From Phytophthora colocasiae (taxonomy: Eukaryota > Oomycota > Peronosporomycetes > Peronosporales > Peronosporaceae): 64,000 bases of DNA. Both the position numbers and the translations under genes were made by a program. Positions 41,548 to 52,400 of this stretch are shown one piece after another. Location: positions 3,596,001-3,660,000 of the forward strand of contig JAGKQI010000105.1 in NCBI GenBank assembly GCA_018806915.1. The letters are read 5' to 3'. The notes below the pieces were generated by a model that was not told the DNA's origin, made no database searches, and saw only the letters and a program-made list of their open reading frames with translations. Every line of letters starts with the position of its first letter. Position 1 is the stretch's first letter.

Positions 41548-43074
41548 TTACTTTCCAGTAATATCTGCCTCCGGTACCATCGCCGAAAGGTCTTTGGTAG
41601 CAACGTCATTGTTAACATCCTCCTCAGTTCCAGCTTCAGTTTTGATACTTTGCACCCCAGTTTCATCAACGTTGATTACTGCTTCAGGCATTTGTGTTGA
41701 CAATTCAACCGGAGCAGTCCGAGTCTCTGTCGGTTGACCGCCTTCAGAAGGATCTCCAGAAAAACTAATGTTGGCGTCGGCATCAGCATTCAATCGAGGT
41801 GTTTCCTGCGCAAAGTCGTCGTCTTGCTCGTACTGAGTATCATCGTCCTCTCCTGCTACATCTTCTTGGACCGTAAGGTTCGTCGTACCATTATCGTTTG
41901 TCTTGTGAGCTAAATGATCTTCGGCTTGCCCGTGGACAAAATTGTTTTGATCTTCCTCCGTGTCGGCAACAAATCTAGGATAATCACTTTCAGCGTCTGC
42001 ACTGGTTCCACAAAGTTCGGCAGTCTCGACGTAAGAATCATCCACTAGTTGCTCTTCTGACCCGTGCGCTTCATTCTCTACGGTTTCTTCTACTTTGTCA
42101 TTGTCAGAAATCATGCCAGCATCATGTTCATCTACAACGACCTCAGGCTCAAAAGGCTTTGAATCTTCAGTAGCTTGGTCCTGTGCTTTAAAAGTTTCCA
42201 GTGGAGGAGAAAAGAGGTTATTATCCTCGTTTTCCTCATTTTTTTCAGTGGGAGGGATCAGTCGAAATTGCTCGAGAACATCGTCAAGTGTCACCTCGCG
42301 TGTAAAAGAAGCTCCTGCCCCACTAGCAAATTCTAGGACCCATTTTGTGAATTCGGACTTGGTGATACTTTGAGTGGATCCCTTGTTCAAGTCTCGATAA
42401 GCTTGTAGTGTGACCGACTCCAACTCTTCATCCGAGGGGACAGTTCCAACTCCAGACATCACGCAGAAACCTCGAGCACAACATAAGAACGCAATTGTCT
42501 AATAGGAAAATAACATGAGGATCTATAACAAACCTACAAATGATCAGGAATTATGTACCATTTCATCCATCGAAATTTGCTCAGTGCCGTCGAAATCCAA
42601 GCCATCGAAGATCACTACCATGCAAAAAAGATGGATAAACAGTAGGCAACGCGAAGAATTAAGGCAATTCTTACTTCCCGCCTTCTCTAATGCAGGTCCA
42701 GAGCTCACAAGACACGCCCCGCATATAAATGCCAACGCATTGATACTGAAAATTTCTTTTAGGACGATACAGTAAAACAGGCAACAAATGAGTAGATCCA
42801 ACGTACATGCCTGAGGTACTCTTGAAGGCATCGATAATATTCTCGGCCCAATCCTTATCGCCACCAAGTAACTCAGCTAGCCCTTGAGAATCCAACCCAA
42901 AATCCATATCCTTGTCCTTGTAGGTTTGTAGCAAACCACGAGAAGCCTTGAGGTCCCCTTAAATAATGAATATTGTAAGTACTTTAGCTCGTTGAGCATT
43001 TTGCAGTTCCTACATGTTGACATGCGTTCGAATGCCGGCGCTAGCGGCGACGTCTTGGAAGGCGAGGTGCCCAT
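41548..43074 (-). CDS. EF-hand protein with long acidic C-terminal region (3' end uncertain)
   Basis: Exons: 43074-43014, 42957-42807, 42745-42675, 42614-42559 and 42498 to at least 41552, all GT-AG with matching phases. The first ATG is MGTSPSK at 43074. Three EF-hand-like segments lie in the first ~165 residues: D-K-D-M-D-F-G-L-D-S-Q-G, F-D-G-L-D-F-D-G-T-E-Q-I-S with good ligands, and L-N-K-G-S-T-Q-S-I-T-K-S-E-F. The short exons make the hands invisible in simple reading-frame scans. The remaining ~260 residues are acidic, Glu/Asp/Thr-rich and disordered. Read without another splice the protein is 429 residues (TAA at 41548). A donor overlaps this stop (AAA|GTAACA), so a further exon may follow. 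Family not named; overall layout resembles calcium sensors of flagellate protists (inference). Confidence 0.65.
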
Positions 43075-43675
43075 TAGAATCGGTGAAAAGACACTGTCGC
43101 CAAAATATAACAGTGCGTTGTTTGTACAGTTGTAGGTGACACCGTTGCTCGCAGACTTTTGTAGAGTCACCACCCAGGCGCATTGAAGGCTAGGAGCGAC
43201 GGCGCAGGTAATATCCAAGGCGGAGGTTCCGGCGATGAGGAGTATGGGATCAGTGGCGAATTCATAGCTTCTGTCTTCAGACGTTGGTCTTCAAGTCTGG
43301 TGACGCTCCTGTTTTTGTTGCTGTCGTTCGTTGCTGGCAAGCGCAATATGAACATACAAGAGCTAGATGTACTTCTAGTGCTGCGTCTCCTAAATGAAAA
43401 TGTGCTGTTCATGATTAGATGAGGTCGCAATCCATGATGCACTAATGCCCATCGTGCGAGCAACATCCGTAGTCAGCGAAATCGTAGGATAATGGAACTT
43501 GACGTCAGCTTATGCTATCGTTGGAAAAAGGTGGCCATGGGCCTGGAGCGGATAATGTCGTCGTTGTTTGTGTTGTAGAATACTGAGCCCTCGTCCTGCG
43601 AATTCACTTTGCTATTTACCAGCAACTCGACACTCCCAGATCCGAAGACCTCCCAACCCACCGAAGTCCGAAGCC
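43075..43675. other. Divergent intergenic region upstream of the EF-hand and Kazal genes
   Basis: Six hundred bases with promoters for both neighbours. Open frames on both strands at 43167-43466 show no recognisable domain and no preferred strand. I do not call a gene. Confidence 0.5.
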
Positions 43676-43921
43676 ATGAAGTTCGCCATTGTTCTCGTGT
43701 TCGCCTCGCTGCTTATCGTCAGCACCTCCGCTCAAGGTTTTAGCTGCGCCACTGCTGCCAACATTCGATGCGACGATATAGATGGTATTCCCGATCCACA
43801 AGTCTGTGCAAGCAACGGTGTCACCTATGTGAATAAATGCTATTTCAACCTGGCCAACTGCGACAACAAGGGTATGCGAGTGCTCCACAACGGCATGTGT
43901 AGAAGAGATAGAACACGCTAG
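43676..43921 (+). CDS. Small secreted Kazal-type serine protease inhibitor
   Basis: 81 residues from ATG 43676. Residues 1-19 are a clear signal peptide (MKFAIVLVFASLLIVSTSA). The mature part has exactly six cysteines with the Kazal signature C-A-S-N-G-V-T-Y-V-N-K-C between Cys3 and Cys4. Spacings are C-x7-C-x11-C-x10-C-x6-C-x12-C. The residue two after Cys2, normally P1, is Asp, as in many oomycete extracellular inhibitors. The Cys2-Cys3 loop is four residues longer than the usual seven. Oomycete Kazal proteins of the EPI group block plant subtilisin-like proteases in the apoplast; that role is inferred here. Alternatively it could protect against its own or microbial proteases. The short tail is basic (R-R-D-R-T-R). 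Confidence 0.9.
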   Translation: MKFAIVLVFASLLIVSTSAQGFSCATAANIRCDDIDGIPDPQVCASNGVTYVNKCYFNLANCDNKGMRVLHNGMCRRDRTR

Positions 43922-44012
43922 GACAACCAGCAGGCCGACGGCAAAGAACCCTTCAATGCCAAGACTGGGGACCATTGTCAATCTGATCTGATCAAAACGT
44001 GCTTTCCCCCTC

Positions 44013-44300
44013 GTGCTTTAGTCGAATTACATTGTCCTGTAACTCCTTGACAATACGCAATTGGACGTCCGAATCGATACACGTAATTTTAAGAATGACT
44101 TCTTTTGGTCTGCAACGCCTTCTTGAAAGCATTCACGACGCGAATTTGCGCCAGAACACGGGTGATAGTGATCACACAGAGCCCCCTTGCCACGTTGCGA
44201 GTTGGGGCCCTCAACCAGTTCGGCGCAGACCTCGCGACAGAACGCCATCCAGTTCGAAGCGTCTTGATCGAGATAAAGCGCAGCACCGGAGTTCTGACGA
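44013..44300 (-). repeat. Dispersed repeat, copy B (inverted relative to 15.3 kb copy)
   Basis: The reverse complement matches copy A at 15310-15611 over nearly its full length. It lacks ~30 nt near its 3' end and has an extra ~13 nt next to the GACTAAAGCAC terminus. It lies 3' of the Kazal gene. A plus-strand frame from about 44100 to 44427 (starting L-Q-R-L-L-E-S-I-H-D) crosses it and ends in an acidic tail. Copy A holds the same frame but with a stop. Possibly a leftover coding part of an unknown mobile element. Confidence 0.75.
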
Positions 44301-44570
44301 TGACGATAGTATTGTAGGGAGTTCGAGTGAAGAGAACGGCGACTCTGAAGCTCACCCCGACAATGAAGACAGCGATACACCCCAAGGGTTTAACAGCTTG
44401 CTAGACCACAACATCGAAAGCGTTTAAGTGGTAATCAGTAACTAATACACGTCTTCATTGCGGTTTTGGTGCTTCATAACGTTTCTGTTTCAATCCCAAG
44501 ACCTAAGAGGCCAATGGTTATTGACAAAAAATAACATTAGGGTTTAGTTCTCAATATTTACAGTTCAAAA
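44301..44570. other. Spacer and leader region before the EAF6-like gene
   Basis: About 270 bp with the end of the repeat-associated frame (to 44427) and the presumed promoter of the next gene. Nothing else is recognised. Confidence 0.4.
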
Positions 44571-45014
44571 ATGACAACGCTAAGTAACCGGGAGCTGGAG
44601 GCCAAGCTGCGTGAGCTGCATGCTAAGGCGGAGGAGGAGGAAAGCGACTGGGTCGACCAGGGCCGCAAGCTCTTTGAGCTGGAGGAAAAGTTCTTACGCG
44701 ACACGTTGCTGGAGGGCAACATCCTCATAGGCTGGGGCGAACCGCGCACTGCTCCCGTGAGATTCCGCAATGCTGGTGTGCGTAAACGCAAACGCGAGCG
44801 ACAGGAAGCAGCGGCTGAACGCACTGGAAAGCCTTTGGGACCGTCGACACCTACGCTGTCCGCTGAGGAGCAACTTAAAGTGGACCGCCATCGATTGGCG
44901 TCCTATTCGTCCATTCAATCACCTGCGGAACCGCTATACGCGACTTTAGAGGGGCGTGAACGGAAGTTGGTGGAGAACAGGAACAAGAAGAAGAAAGCAG
45001 CGACAGCAAAGTAG
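44571..45014 (+). CDS. EAF6/MEAF6-like subunit of histone acetyltransferase complexes
   Basis: 147 residues, single exon, ATG 44571. The N-terminal ~65 residues have the EAF6 pattern: an initial helix R-E-L-E-A-K-L-R-E-L-H, then L-F-E-L-E-E-K-F-L-R-D-T, then G-N-I-L-I-G-W-G-E. In EAF6 proteins the helix plus 'DT..GNII.GW' motif packs in the NuA4/MOZ complexes. The rest is Lys/Arg-rich with K-R-K-R-E-R and a basic end (N-K-K-K-K-A-A), suggesting nuclear targeting. It converges with the LPLAT gene (stop at 45203). The family call rests on one motif block and is fairly good. Confidence 0.7.
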   Translation: MTTLSNRELEAKLRELHAKAEEEESDWVDQGRKLFELEEKFLRDTLLEGNILIGWGEPRTAPVRFRNAGVRKRKRERQEAAAERTGKPLGPSTPTLSAEEQLKVDRHRLASYSSIQSPAEPLYATLEGRERKLVENRNKKKKAATAK

Positions 45015-45202
45015 AGAAGAAAGTTCTAAACTGCCTAACTACCAAATGTATTCAAGGGGATTGTATGCATTGGGACGCAAGAGGAGACAAACTTGACTTG
45101 ATAAACCTGCTTCCTGTCGAAAGGGTGATGCAACGACGAACAGGAGTCGAGTCTAGTCGCTGGGTTCATGGCAGCGCTTGGCATCGTCCCCAACTCGTTA
45201 TT

Positions 45203-46689
45203 TTAGCAAGTGAAGAACATGAGGGCTTCGCCCGCAATGATCATGACCAGCGAGAACAACATGAACGTGCCGTACGTGATGCCGAGCCAGTAGCAGACGG
45301 AGCTGATGACGGTGAATGCCCACGATGTCACCTTGAAAGTGATCGACCACGACAGGTAGTGGTAGAACATGTTCTTCAAGATGAAGTTGGTACTCACACG
45401 AGTGCCGATGTAGTCCGGAACGTCCTCCGTGAACGCCTTCAGGTAGATACGACGCAACGCCAACCGGTTCTGGTTGCGGTTCAGGTTCGGGTCCGTCTTG
45501 TATTCTGGAAGGTAGCGAACCAACGTCTGCAGACAGAACAGTGTAAATACGCAGCTTGAAAACATACTACATGAGATAAGTACTACGTACATGTCCAGGA
45601 ATGCTGAAAAGACGTCCAGGAGGCCACAACTCATAGGCGCCGAAGACGATGGAAGGTACGACGTTCTTTTTCGTGTCTTCACGCAGATAAAATGGTCCCT
45701 TCTTGAACTCTTGCAGCTGCAACAGAGTAAAACCGTTAGCATCTCAAGGGAATTGAAAATCAATTGATCAATATCGCTTACCAGTCCGTCCTTAGAACGT
45801 GTACCTTCAGGCGAGATACAAACAGAGTTGCCACGCTCGTTCACCGACACCGCCAACTCTTTCAGACTCTTCAGCGCCGACTTCCTGCACCAAGGAAAAG
45901 AGAAGCACAGAAGCACAGTTAACAACGGCTTTAGATCATTCTCTTTCTCATGAACAGAACATACCGGTTCGAGCGATCAATAGCCACAAAGTCGAAGGCC
46001 CAGCGAGATGTCCAGCCGAGGAACGGCACCAGGAAGATACTCTTCTTGGCCGCGAACTTGAATGCCACAGGGGACGATCCGTTGACGATGAAGCCGTCCA
46101 GATTAGACGAGTGGCTGAACATGCAGACGACCGAGTCCTTGAGGTCCGTCAAATTTTCAACACCTTCGACCTTCATATTCGTGCAGGCCGTGACGCAGAC
46201 CATAGCTGCGGTTCCCCAGGACACAATGTCCATTGGCAAGTAATTCTTCTTGACACCCAATTGCGTCAGTAAAGGATTGAGCCATTTCAGTGGGATAAGC
46301 ACCGTCACACAACTGAGCCAGCCCACAAGAACGAGTGCCATCGTAAGCATGCGAACCACCATGTAGATCTTCTCCAGCGGTGAGGAACTTGCAGGCAAAA
46401 CGTCCAGCTTCAACTGTTTGCGCACCGCATCCAGTTTAGCATTAGCTTCCTTCATTTCCGGTGCTGTAAGCCATTGGCTTTGAATCCCGAGCTCGTTCAT
46501 ACGCTCTTCCAGCTCAATGCGGATGAGTTCACTGTCATGATAGAGTTTGCGTCGGATCTGGTTGCGCTTAGCCAATGATCCCTCCTTGGCCAGAGCGAGC
46601 GTGGCCGGCAGACGCGTCTCCACATCAGCTAGACGCTCTTCAAAGCGCACGTCCTGCAGAACTTGCGCGGGAGTAGCAGTAGTAGACAT
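45203..46689 (-). CDS. LPLAT/PlsC-type acyltransferase (lysophosphatidic acid acyltransferase-like)
   Basis: Four exons: 46689-45965, 45884-45782, 45716-45591 and 45526-45203; introns 64-80 nt, phases match, 425 residues. Residues 1-100 are charged and helical. Hydrophobic segments are at ~110-130, ~155-175 and at the C-terminus (~375-420). The acyltransferase motifs are present: H-S-S-N-L-D (HX4D) near 195, D-R-S-N-R near 240, the P-E-G-T-R-S block near 267, and a proline motif V-V-P-S-I near 300. The enzyme should transfer acyl groups to lysophospholipid or glycerolipid acceptors in the ER. The acceptor cannot be told. The motif order and the catalytic His/Asp are intact. Confidence 0.85.
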
Positions 46690-46915
46690 CGGGGGAGCTC
46701 GGAACTTTGATACCTCGTGGTCTTCTGCTCCAGGCCTTTCGAGAAAGATGATGTGGTGGGTGTTTAGTGATTGGCAGAAAAGAGGCCGATGACGAGGATG
46801 GTACCAGAAACAAGGTACACTAGCGTGTCAAAGTGCACTGCAACTTGCATTTTCTCTAAGAGTATCTACTTTTCATGCATTGAAAAGTTTTCAATGCATG
46901 TTCGAGGTCCAGATG
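46690..46915. other. Spacer between acyltransferase and PPR-exonuclease genes
   Basis: Both neighbours are on the minus strand, so this holds the promoter of the acyltransferase and the 3' end of the PPR gene. A short palindrome-like TTTTCATGCATTGAAAAGTT occurs at 46870-46889. Nothing else was seen. Confidence 0.4.
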
Positions 46916-49900
46916 CTACTTTTTGGCCACTGCGTCTTGAAGCATCAGCAGGCAGTATGCGTCCAATGCTGCATATTCCACTTGCTGTTTAGTCAGCGGA
47001 CGTCGTTCCCAGTCGCTCTTCTGTTGTAACTTGGAAAGGGGGAACTCTAGTGCCTGTTTGATGTAGGTACCGAGTCCCTTTTGTCTGCGCTTGCGATGTT
47101 GGAGCTGTTCCGATGCACTGTTGTTTGTGGCGATGAAAGACCCATCAGGTAGATGCGTCGATGCCACTAAAGTTTCAAACGAAAAGTCCAGCACATTGGC
47201 AAACGTGTCGAAGCATTTGACGTCTGGGAACGACCAACGTAGGCGCTTGATGTCGCCATCGATAGCAAATCCGATTTTAGCGATTCTCTCGGAGGAGAAC
47301 AAGTGCTCAAACAGCTCCTCCAGGTCGCCAAGTGCCATCTCCACAAAGTCAAAGATAAACACGTAATCGTCACAGGCTACCTGCAAGATAGAGCACTTGG
47401 ACGGCACAGCCGCTCGGCTATCCGGTCGCCACTCTGCATCCAGTCCCAGTCGTGTAACACAGTCTCGCATCAGCAGATCTGTGGCCAGCGACAAGGTTTC
47501 ATCACTGTTTACCACAATAATGTGGTCTAGGTCAAGTGGGATCTTCAAATACACAGTACCATCAACAGGAGTCGCGGACGCGTCAGCATACACTGGTTTC
47601 GGCATCGCTGCACGCGCTTGCATCATGTACGGCATAAATTCGGCCTCGTGTTCTAGCTTGAATTCACGGATTGCCTTGTACGTGTAGCTGAAACTGGCTG
47701 TCTCATCATCTTCTTCTTCCTCGGCAGCATTTTCCAGCTCAATAACTTCTCGTATAAATTGCCGACGTATTTCCAGCGAGTTTTCTATGTCTGATTTGAA
47801 GAACGTGAGAACATTGGTCACTCCACCAAACACGAAAAGTTCGGCAAACTTCGGTCCAAGGAACGCTGCTGTCTCTGCATCGTATAGCTCCGGTCTACGC
47901 ATCAAAAAGCCCAATGTCTTGTCAACACTATCCGAGTCGAGGGCATCCTGACAAAATGCCAGCAGTTCCGTACGATGCGATCGATGCAGATAGACAATAT
48001 CATCCAGCTCTTTCACAATGTGCACAGACAAGAGCGGCAATTGGCTCACACAATACTCAGCGTGTCGTTCTTCCATCTCTAGCTCATCTGTCACGACCAC
48101 CAGCAACTGCTTCGCCAACTTCCCCAACGTTCGAAATGTCAGGTCCAGAAAGCGTAGCGAGACGACCGATCGAAGCAGGAAGAGGCATGGATCAGGGGTG
48201 ATCATGAGCGCATCACGGATGGACTGTTCCGCCGCATTTTTCGAGTCTTTGTCACGCCGGGTCGTGAGGACTTGCATGGCATGCTGAGAAAACATCAACG
48301 GAGCGCAAGACAGGCTTGATCTCGAGCACCAATACCTGAAGCTTGCCGAATCGTCGTCTGCTTCACTGGATAGCGGGACTGATCCTTCAGCTTCCAAAGT
48401 CTCGCGGTCTTTAAAGACTTCCTCGAAGATGGCGCGACGTGCGTACAGCGTCTTCATCGCGACTTTGCGAGACGTTTCATCAAACGTGTTCCCTCGACGT
48501 GTGTACTTGAAGTAAAACTCTCGAAGCAGTGAGTTATACACTGGAACCGGCAGCATCAACGAGGCTTCCTGGAAATGCTGCAACATTGCTATAGCTTCAG
48601 CGATGTTGTCATGCTGAATGCAACACATGAAAAGCGCTATCTCTGTGACAGCAGAACGTTGGAAACCATGCTTCAGCATGGACTTCAGCGTCTCTTCTGC
48701 CCCAATCCAGTTGTTCTTGTAGGCGCAGGACTTGACAAGTTCCTCTAAGAATCCTTGTCGTTTAGCCTTCGTCCCAGGCTCACCGACAGGAACTTCATGC
48801 ACCAAAAGGTTGAGACCCTCCACGTGACGGTATCCAAACATACGAGCTATTTCGACGCCCATCCGCTGCGTGAACACGACGTTATCTTCATGAGCTAGAT
48901 CAATCAATTCGGCGATATGGTCGCAATTCGTCAGCAAATATGCACCACGAACAAATTTCCGGTACAGCGGCAGAACTCGCGTGATTTCTGGCAGATCCTC
49001 AACTTTCTTGATGATTTCCCAAGCCAGCGGCTCGTCACCGCAACACATGTACGCATCGACGATAGACACGTATGTCTTGGAGGTTGGGCAGAGATGAGGT
49101 TGAGGTGGGATTGATTCGACGCCATTAGCTTCGTCCTCAGTGGCGCATTGCCACCCTTTCGCCGCGAGTTCATACATCGCGTCAACAATGACCGATACAT
49201 CTTCTTTCCACTTGCGTTTCCTACACTGGTGAATGAGCGTCTCAAAGTCATTTCTGAGCACACGACAGCAAGTGATCAGTTAGTTAGTAACAAACATGTT
49301 CTTGCGTACACAAACCAACTTTTTGGCCTTACACAGTCACAATGGAGCCGCTTTGAATGCGAGCGATCAGTCGGTTGATGTCGTGATGCACCACCGCCTT
49401 CCGCACTGAAGTGGACGTCTGATGCCCCAAACACCCGAGAGTCTTCGATCCATCACCAGTAGAAGTTTCTTCCTCCTGTTGTAATTCCACAATTCTATCC
49501 CGTTCTTCCTTACCTAGCACTCCAATTTCAATCCACTCATCTAGAACTGGTTTCAAGCCGCCATAATCCAGCAATTTGACAACCTGGCCGACTGTATAAA
49601 AGAATCGATCATCGACACGGAGCTTCGGCGAGTGGATTGCGATCTCCTTCAACACACTTTTGGCCACCGATCGATCCTTCCTTCTTGCACAGGCCTCCAG
49701 AGCTTCCAGGAATAAAGCTTCGTCGAAAACACCGTCTACCCGAGCATGAGCAACAAACACCAAACACTGCTCCAATTCGACTCTATCACTCAGTCCCACT
49801 GCACGGACTAGCGTCGTGTACGTTACGACATTGGGCTTGGACGTCGAAAGACGCATCTCCTCATATTTCTGCAGTGAATAAAAAAACTTAGTTTCATCTG

Positions 49901-50379
49901 CATCAGCTGCAGCATACCTTCTAAAAACTTACTTCAATAGCTGCAGGCAAGTCTCCAGTTCTCGCGATGACATCGATCAGTGCTGTGTACGTGAAGACAT
50001 CAGGTTGATAACCATGTTCCTTGAGCAGATCAAAGGCTCGTTGTGCTTCCTTCACACTGCCAGCCCGTTGACTGGCTGTTACAATGGTATTGAGTGCATA
50101 ACTCGGCTGCAACATGGTCAGTTTAGGAATATTACGGCTTTCGTCCCCTTCAGTGGCCAGCAGCACAAGCCACTCGACAAAGTCGAAAGCACGTTCAATA
50201 GCCTCGTTCTCGCGGCTCCCATCCTTGTGCAATCCAATCTTCATCCAGCGGAAAATTGGCCGCAGGAAGGCACGCGTTTCCCACGAGGAATAGTCCTCTG
50301 TAGCCAACAGCTTACGCAGCAAAGGGCCCGATACGTCGTCGTCTTCCCAGCGATACTCCATCAGCAAAATGACCGACAT
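46916..50379 (-). CDS. Pentatricopeptide repeat protein fused to a DEDDy 3'-5' exonuclease domain
   Basis: Three exons: 50379-49933, 49868-49333 and 49253-46916, introns 64 and 79 nt, phases match, 1,106 residues. PPR motifs are clear near residues ~100-195 (F-D-L-L-K-E-H-G-Y-Q-P-D-V-F-T-Y-T-A-L-I and M-R-L-S-T-S-K-P-N-V-V-T-Y-T-T-L-V), with weaker repeats across ~200-700. The C-terminal ~180 residues form an RNase D/Mut-7-type exonuclease: L-D-A-E-W (Exo I), A-I-D-G-D-I-K-R-L (Exo II) and Y-A-A-L-D-A-Y (Exo III with Tyr). All four acidic residues and the Tyr are present, so it should be active. PPR tracts bind organellar RNA, so an RNA-guided 3' trimming enzyme is likely. No clear mitochondrial presequence is seen. 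Confidence 0.82.
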
Positions 50380-50439
50380 GAAATATAAATTTGAGTGATG
50401 TGGTGCACACGAATTTAAATTGGCAAGTTGAAGTGAAAG

Positions 50440-52189
50440 TTACCAATCATCATCTTCGTCTTCATCCGAGTTATTGGTTTTGTCCTCGTCGAACGTTTGG
50501 CTCGGTGGAGTTGGTTGTGAACTGGGTGGATCGAGTGAGGGACTTCTCTGGGTTAGCTCGGAGCCGTCGAAATTGTCCGAGTCGTGATGTGTTGGTGGGT
50601 CAAATACTGTTCCAGGTGCGAATCGTACACTGGCAGATTTCTTCGGCCTCGTTGATACTTGTGCGGTTTGGGAACTTGGTTTCTTCTCTCCAGGAGGTGG
50701 TGGTGCCCTACAAAGGAAAACGAAACGGTTACACTGCTGATATTGCAAATGTAAAATATTTGGTGTGCGGTACCTGTTCCGTGCGTTCTGCTTGGTGATC
50801 AAGCTGACAAGACGTGAGCTAGCATCCAGAAAATCCCTGCGCTCTTGTGACCGACTCGAATCTATGACTGTCTCGTCGTCCGTCTTCTTCAGTAATTTGT
50901 TCCACTGCCATTTCCCTAGTCCTGTTTCTTGATCTTGACTTTTACTTGCAGTGGCACTTCTACCCCGCTTGCCAATCTTTTTACTGGTAGTAGTTGCTGC
51001 TGAATGATCCACTCGTACGGGTGGGTTGCGATGAATCACTTGTCGCTGAGAGAGGAACGTCAATTCCGCTGAAGTATCACGAACTGTATTGTGCTGCAGC
51101 AGTTGTCGTGCTGCCTGTTCACTTGTGGATGTCAAGTTATCGTCATAGTCGTCGCTATCACTCTCCTCGTTCTCTTTCTCATTGTTGAACACTTCAACCG
51201 GATCCTGGACGGACAAACTATTGTTTTTTTCTGTCGGAATGAACACCCGACGGACATTTCGCGGAGTTATGTTCAGGTAACTTTTCCGTTTGCCTGTTAC
51301 CGGCGCTTCTGAAGGCGTAAATACCGAAACTTTGTAAAGCAGAACTCCCACCCCGGCAACGAGCGCTGGCCCAATCTGTTCGACAAGTTCACGGTGGAAG
51401 TAACCCTCCATTTCTCCCGACGGATCCTGTAGAGAATCACACGGGTTAACGGGTGTCTTGCGCTAGAAACACCATCACAGCTTAAGATACCCGGAGAACA
51501 GCTACAATTTCTTCGTCGACATAGCGCACGGACTTGATAAGCACTAATAGCTGCATGGGACATCAAGTAAGACAATATAGCATCAAAGACTCTATATCTA
51601 AACCAGTCTACCTGTGGGATCTTGGCAAGTACTTGGTCATTGTCTACAATGTTCCCAATGGTGTTCTTCAGACTGCTGACCTTGATTTTGCCTACATTTT
51701 GCTACTGTTAACATCCAACCTCATGGACAAGCTGGAAAACTGCTCACCATAAAGCTCCCCTGATACTGCTGGCATACCCAGATACAAACACATATCCACC
51801 CATGGACCTTGATCGAACACCGTCGCGATCGCCACTGAATACCCGTCCGTGTTGACACTGGCAATGCGACTGTGTTCTCCCTGCGAATTGTCCAGCCTGT
51901 CATAAATCGTCAATACACCCGTCAATTTTTTAACAATTAAAATAACGGGTAAATCAGCACACACTGGTCGGCACGCTTCTTCATGACGTCCTGCAGCGGT
52001 CCTGGTACATGACGTATCCACTTGAGAATGCTCTGCTGGGAACCCAGGTCTGTTCTCACCACAACCAAAGCAATTAGCTTCAAAAGAATTGCAAACGAGC
52101 ATGGCAATTGCTTACAGACCTTCATCGTCTCCATGGTGTCGCCCGTTGCCGTCGTTTAGCGCCATCTCTTCGTCATCACTGCCACTCAT
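50440..52189 (-). CDS. HROB/MCM8IP-like homologous-recombination OB-fold protein
   Basis: Seven exons: 52189-52116, 52054-51947, 51896-51748, 51691-51612, 51550-51491, 51426-50774 and 50707-50440, introns 50-66 nt, phases match, 463 residues. The first intron could alternatively use a donor four bases earlier. Residues ~60-230 match the DUF4539/OB-fold region: L-L-V-L-I-K-S-V-R, A-V-L-R-D-P-S-G-E-M-E-G, F-H-R-E-L, G-V-G-V-L-L-Y-K-V-S-V-F, and N-I-T-P-R-N-V. HROB proteins bind and stimulate the MCM8-MCM9 helicase in DNA-repair synthesis. The remainder is low-complexity with Ser/Asp-rich patches and an acidic end (D-E-D-E-D-D-D-W). The conserved core is scattered over six small exons. Tandem with the PPR gene (60 bp). 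Confidence 0.75.
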
Positions 52190-52400
52190 GCCAACAACGA
52201 TTAAGGGAACCTAATACAAGACCGCATACAAAACGTAAGTGAAACAGTCTGGTAAAAATGTTATGAAAACTCGTAATGCACGAAAGGTATGGATGAAACT
52301 AAACTATATTATCGGTCTTCGTGGGTGTTTGCACCACGTTTTGCTTCTCTGCTTCTCTCTCTCTCTGTTGCTGTTTGCTCCAATGATATAATACTGAAAT
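52190..52400. other. Spacer upstream of the HROB-like gene
   Basis: Short region holding the HROB promoter and the 3' end of the small membrane protein gene. A CTCT-repeat (CTTCTCTCTCTCTCTGTTG) is at 52356-52374. No gene. Confidence 0.4.
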
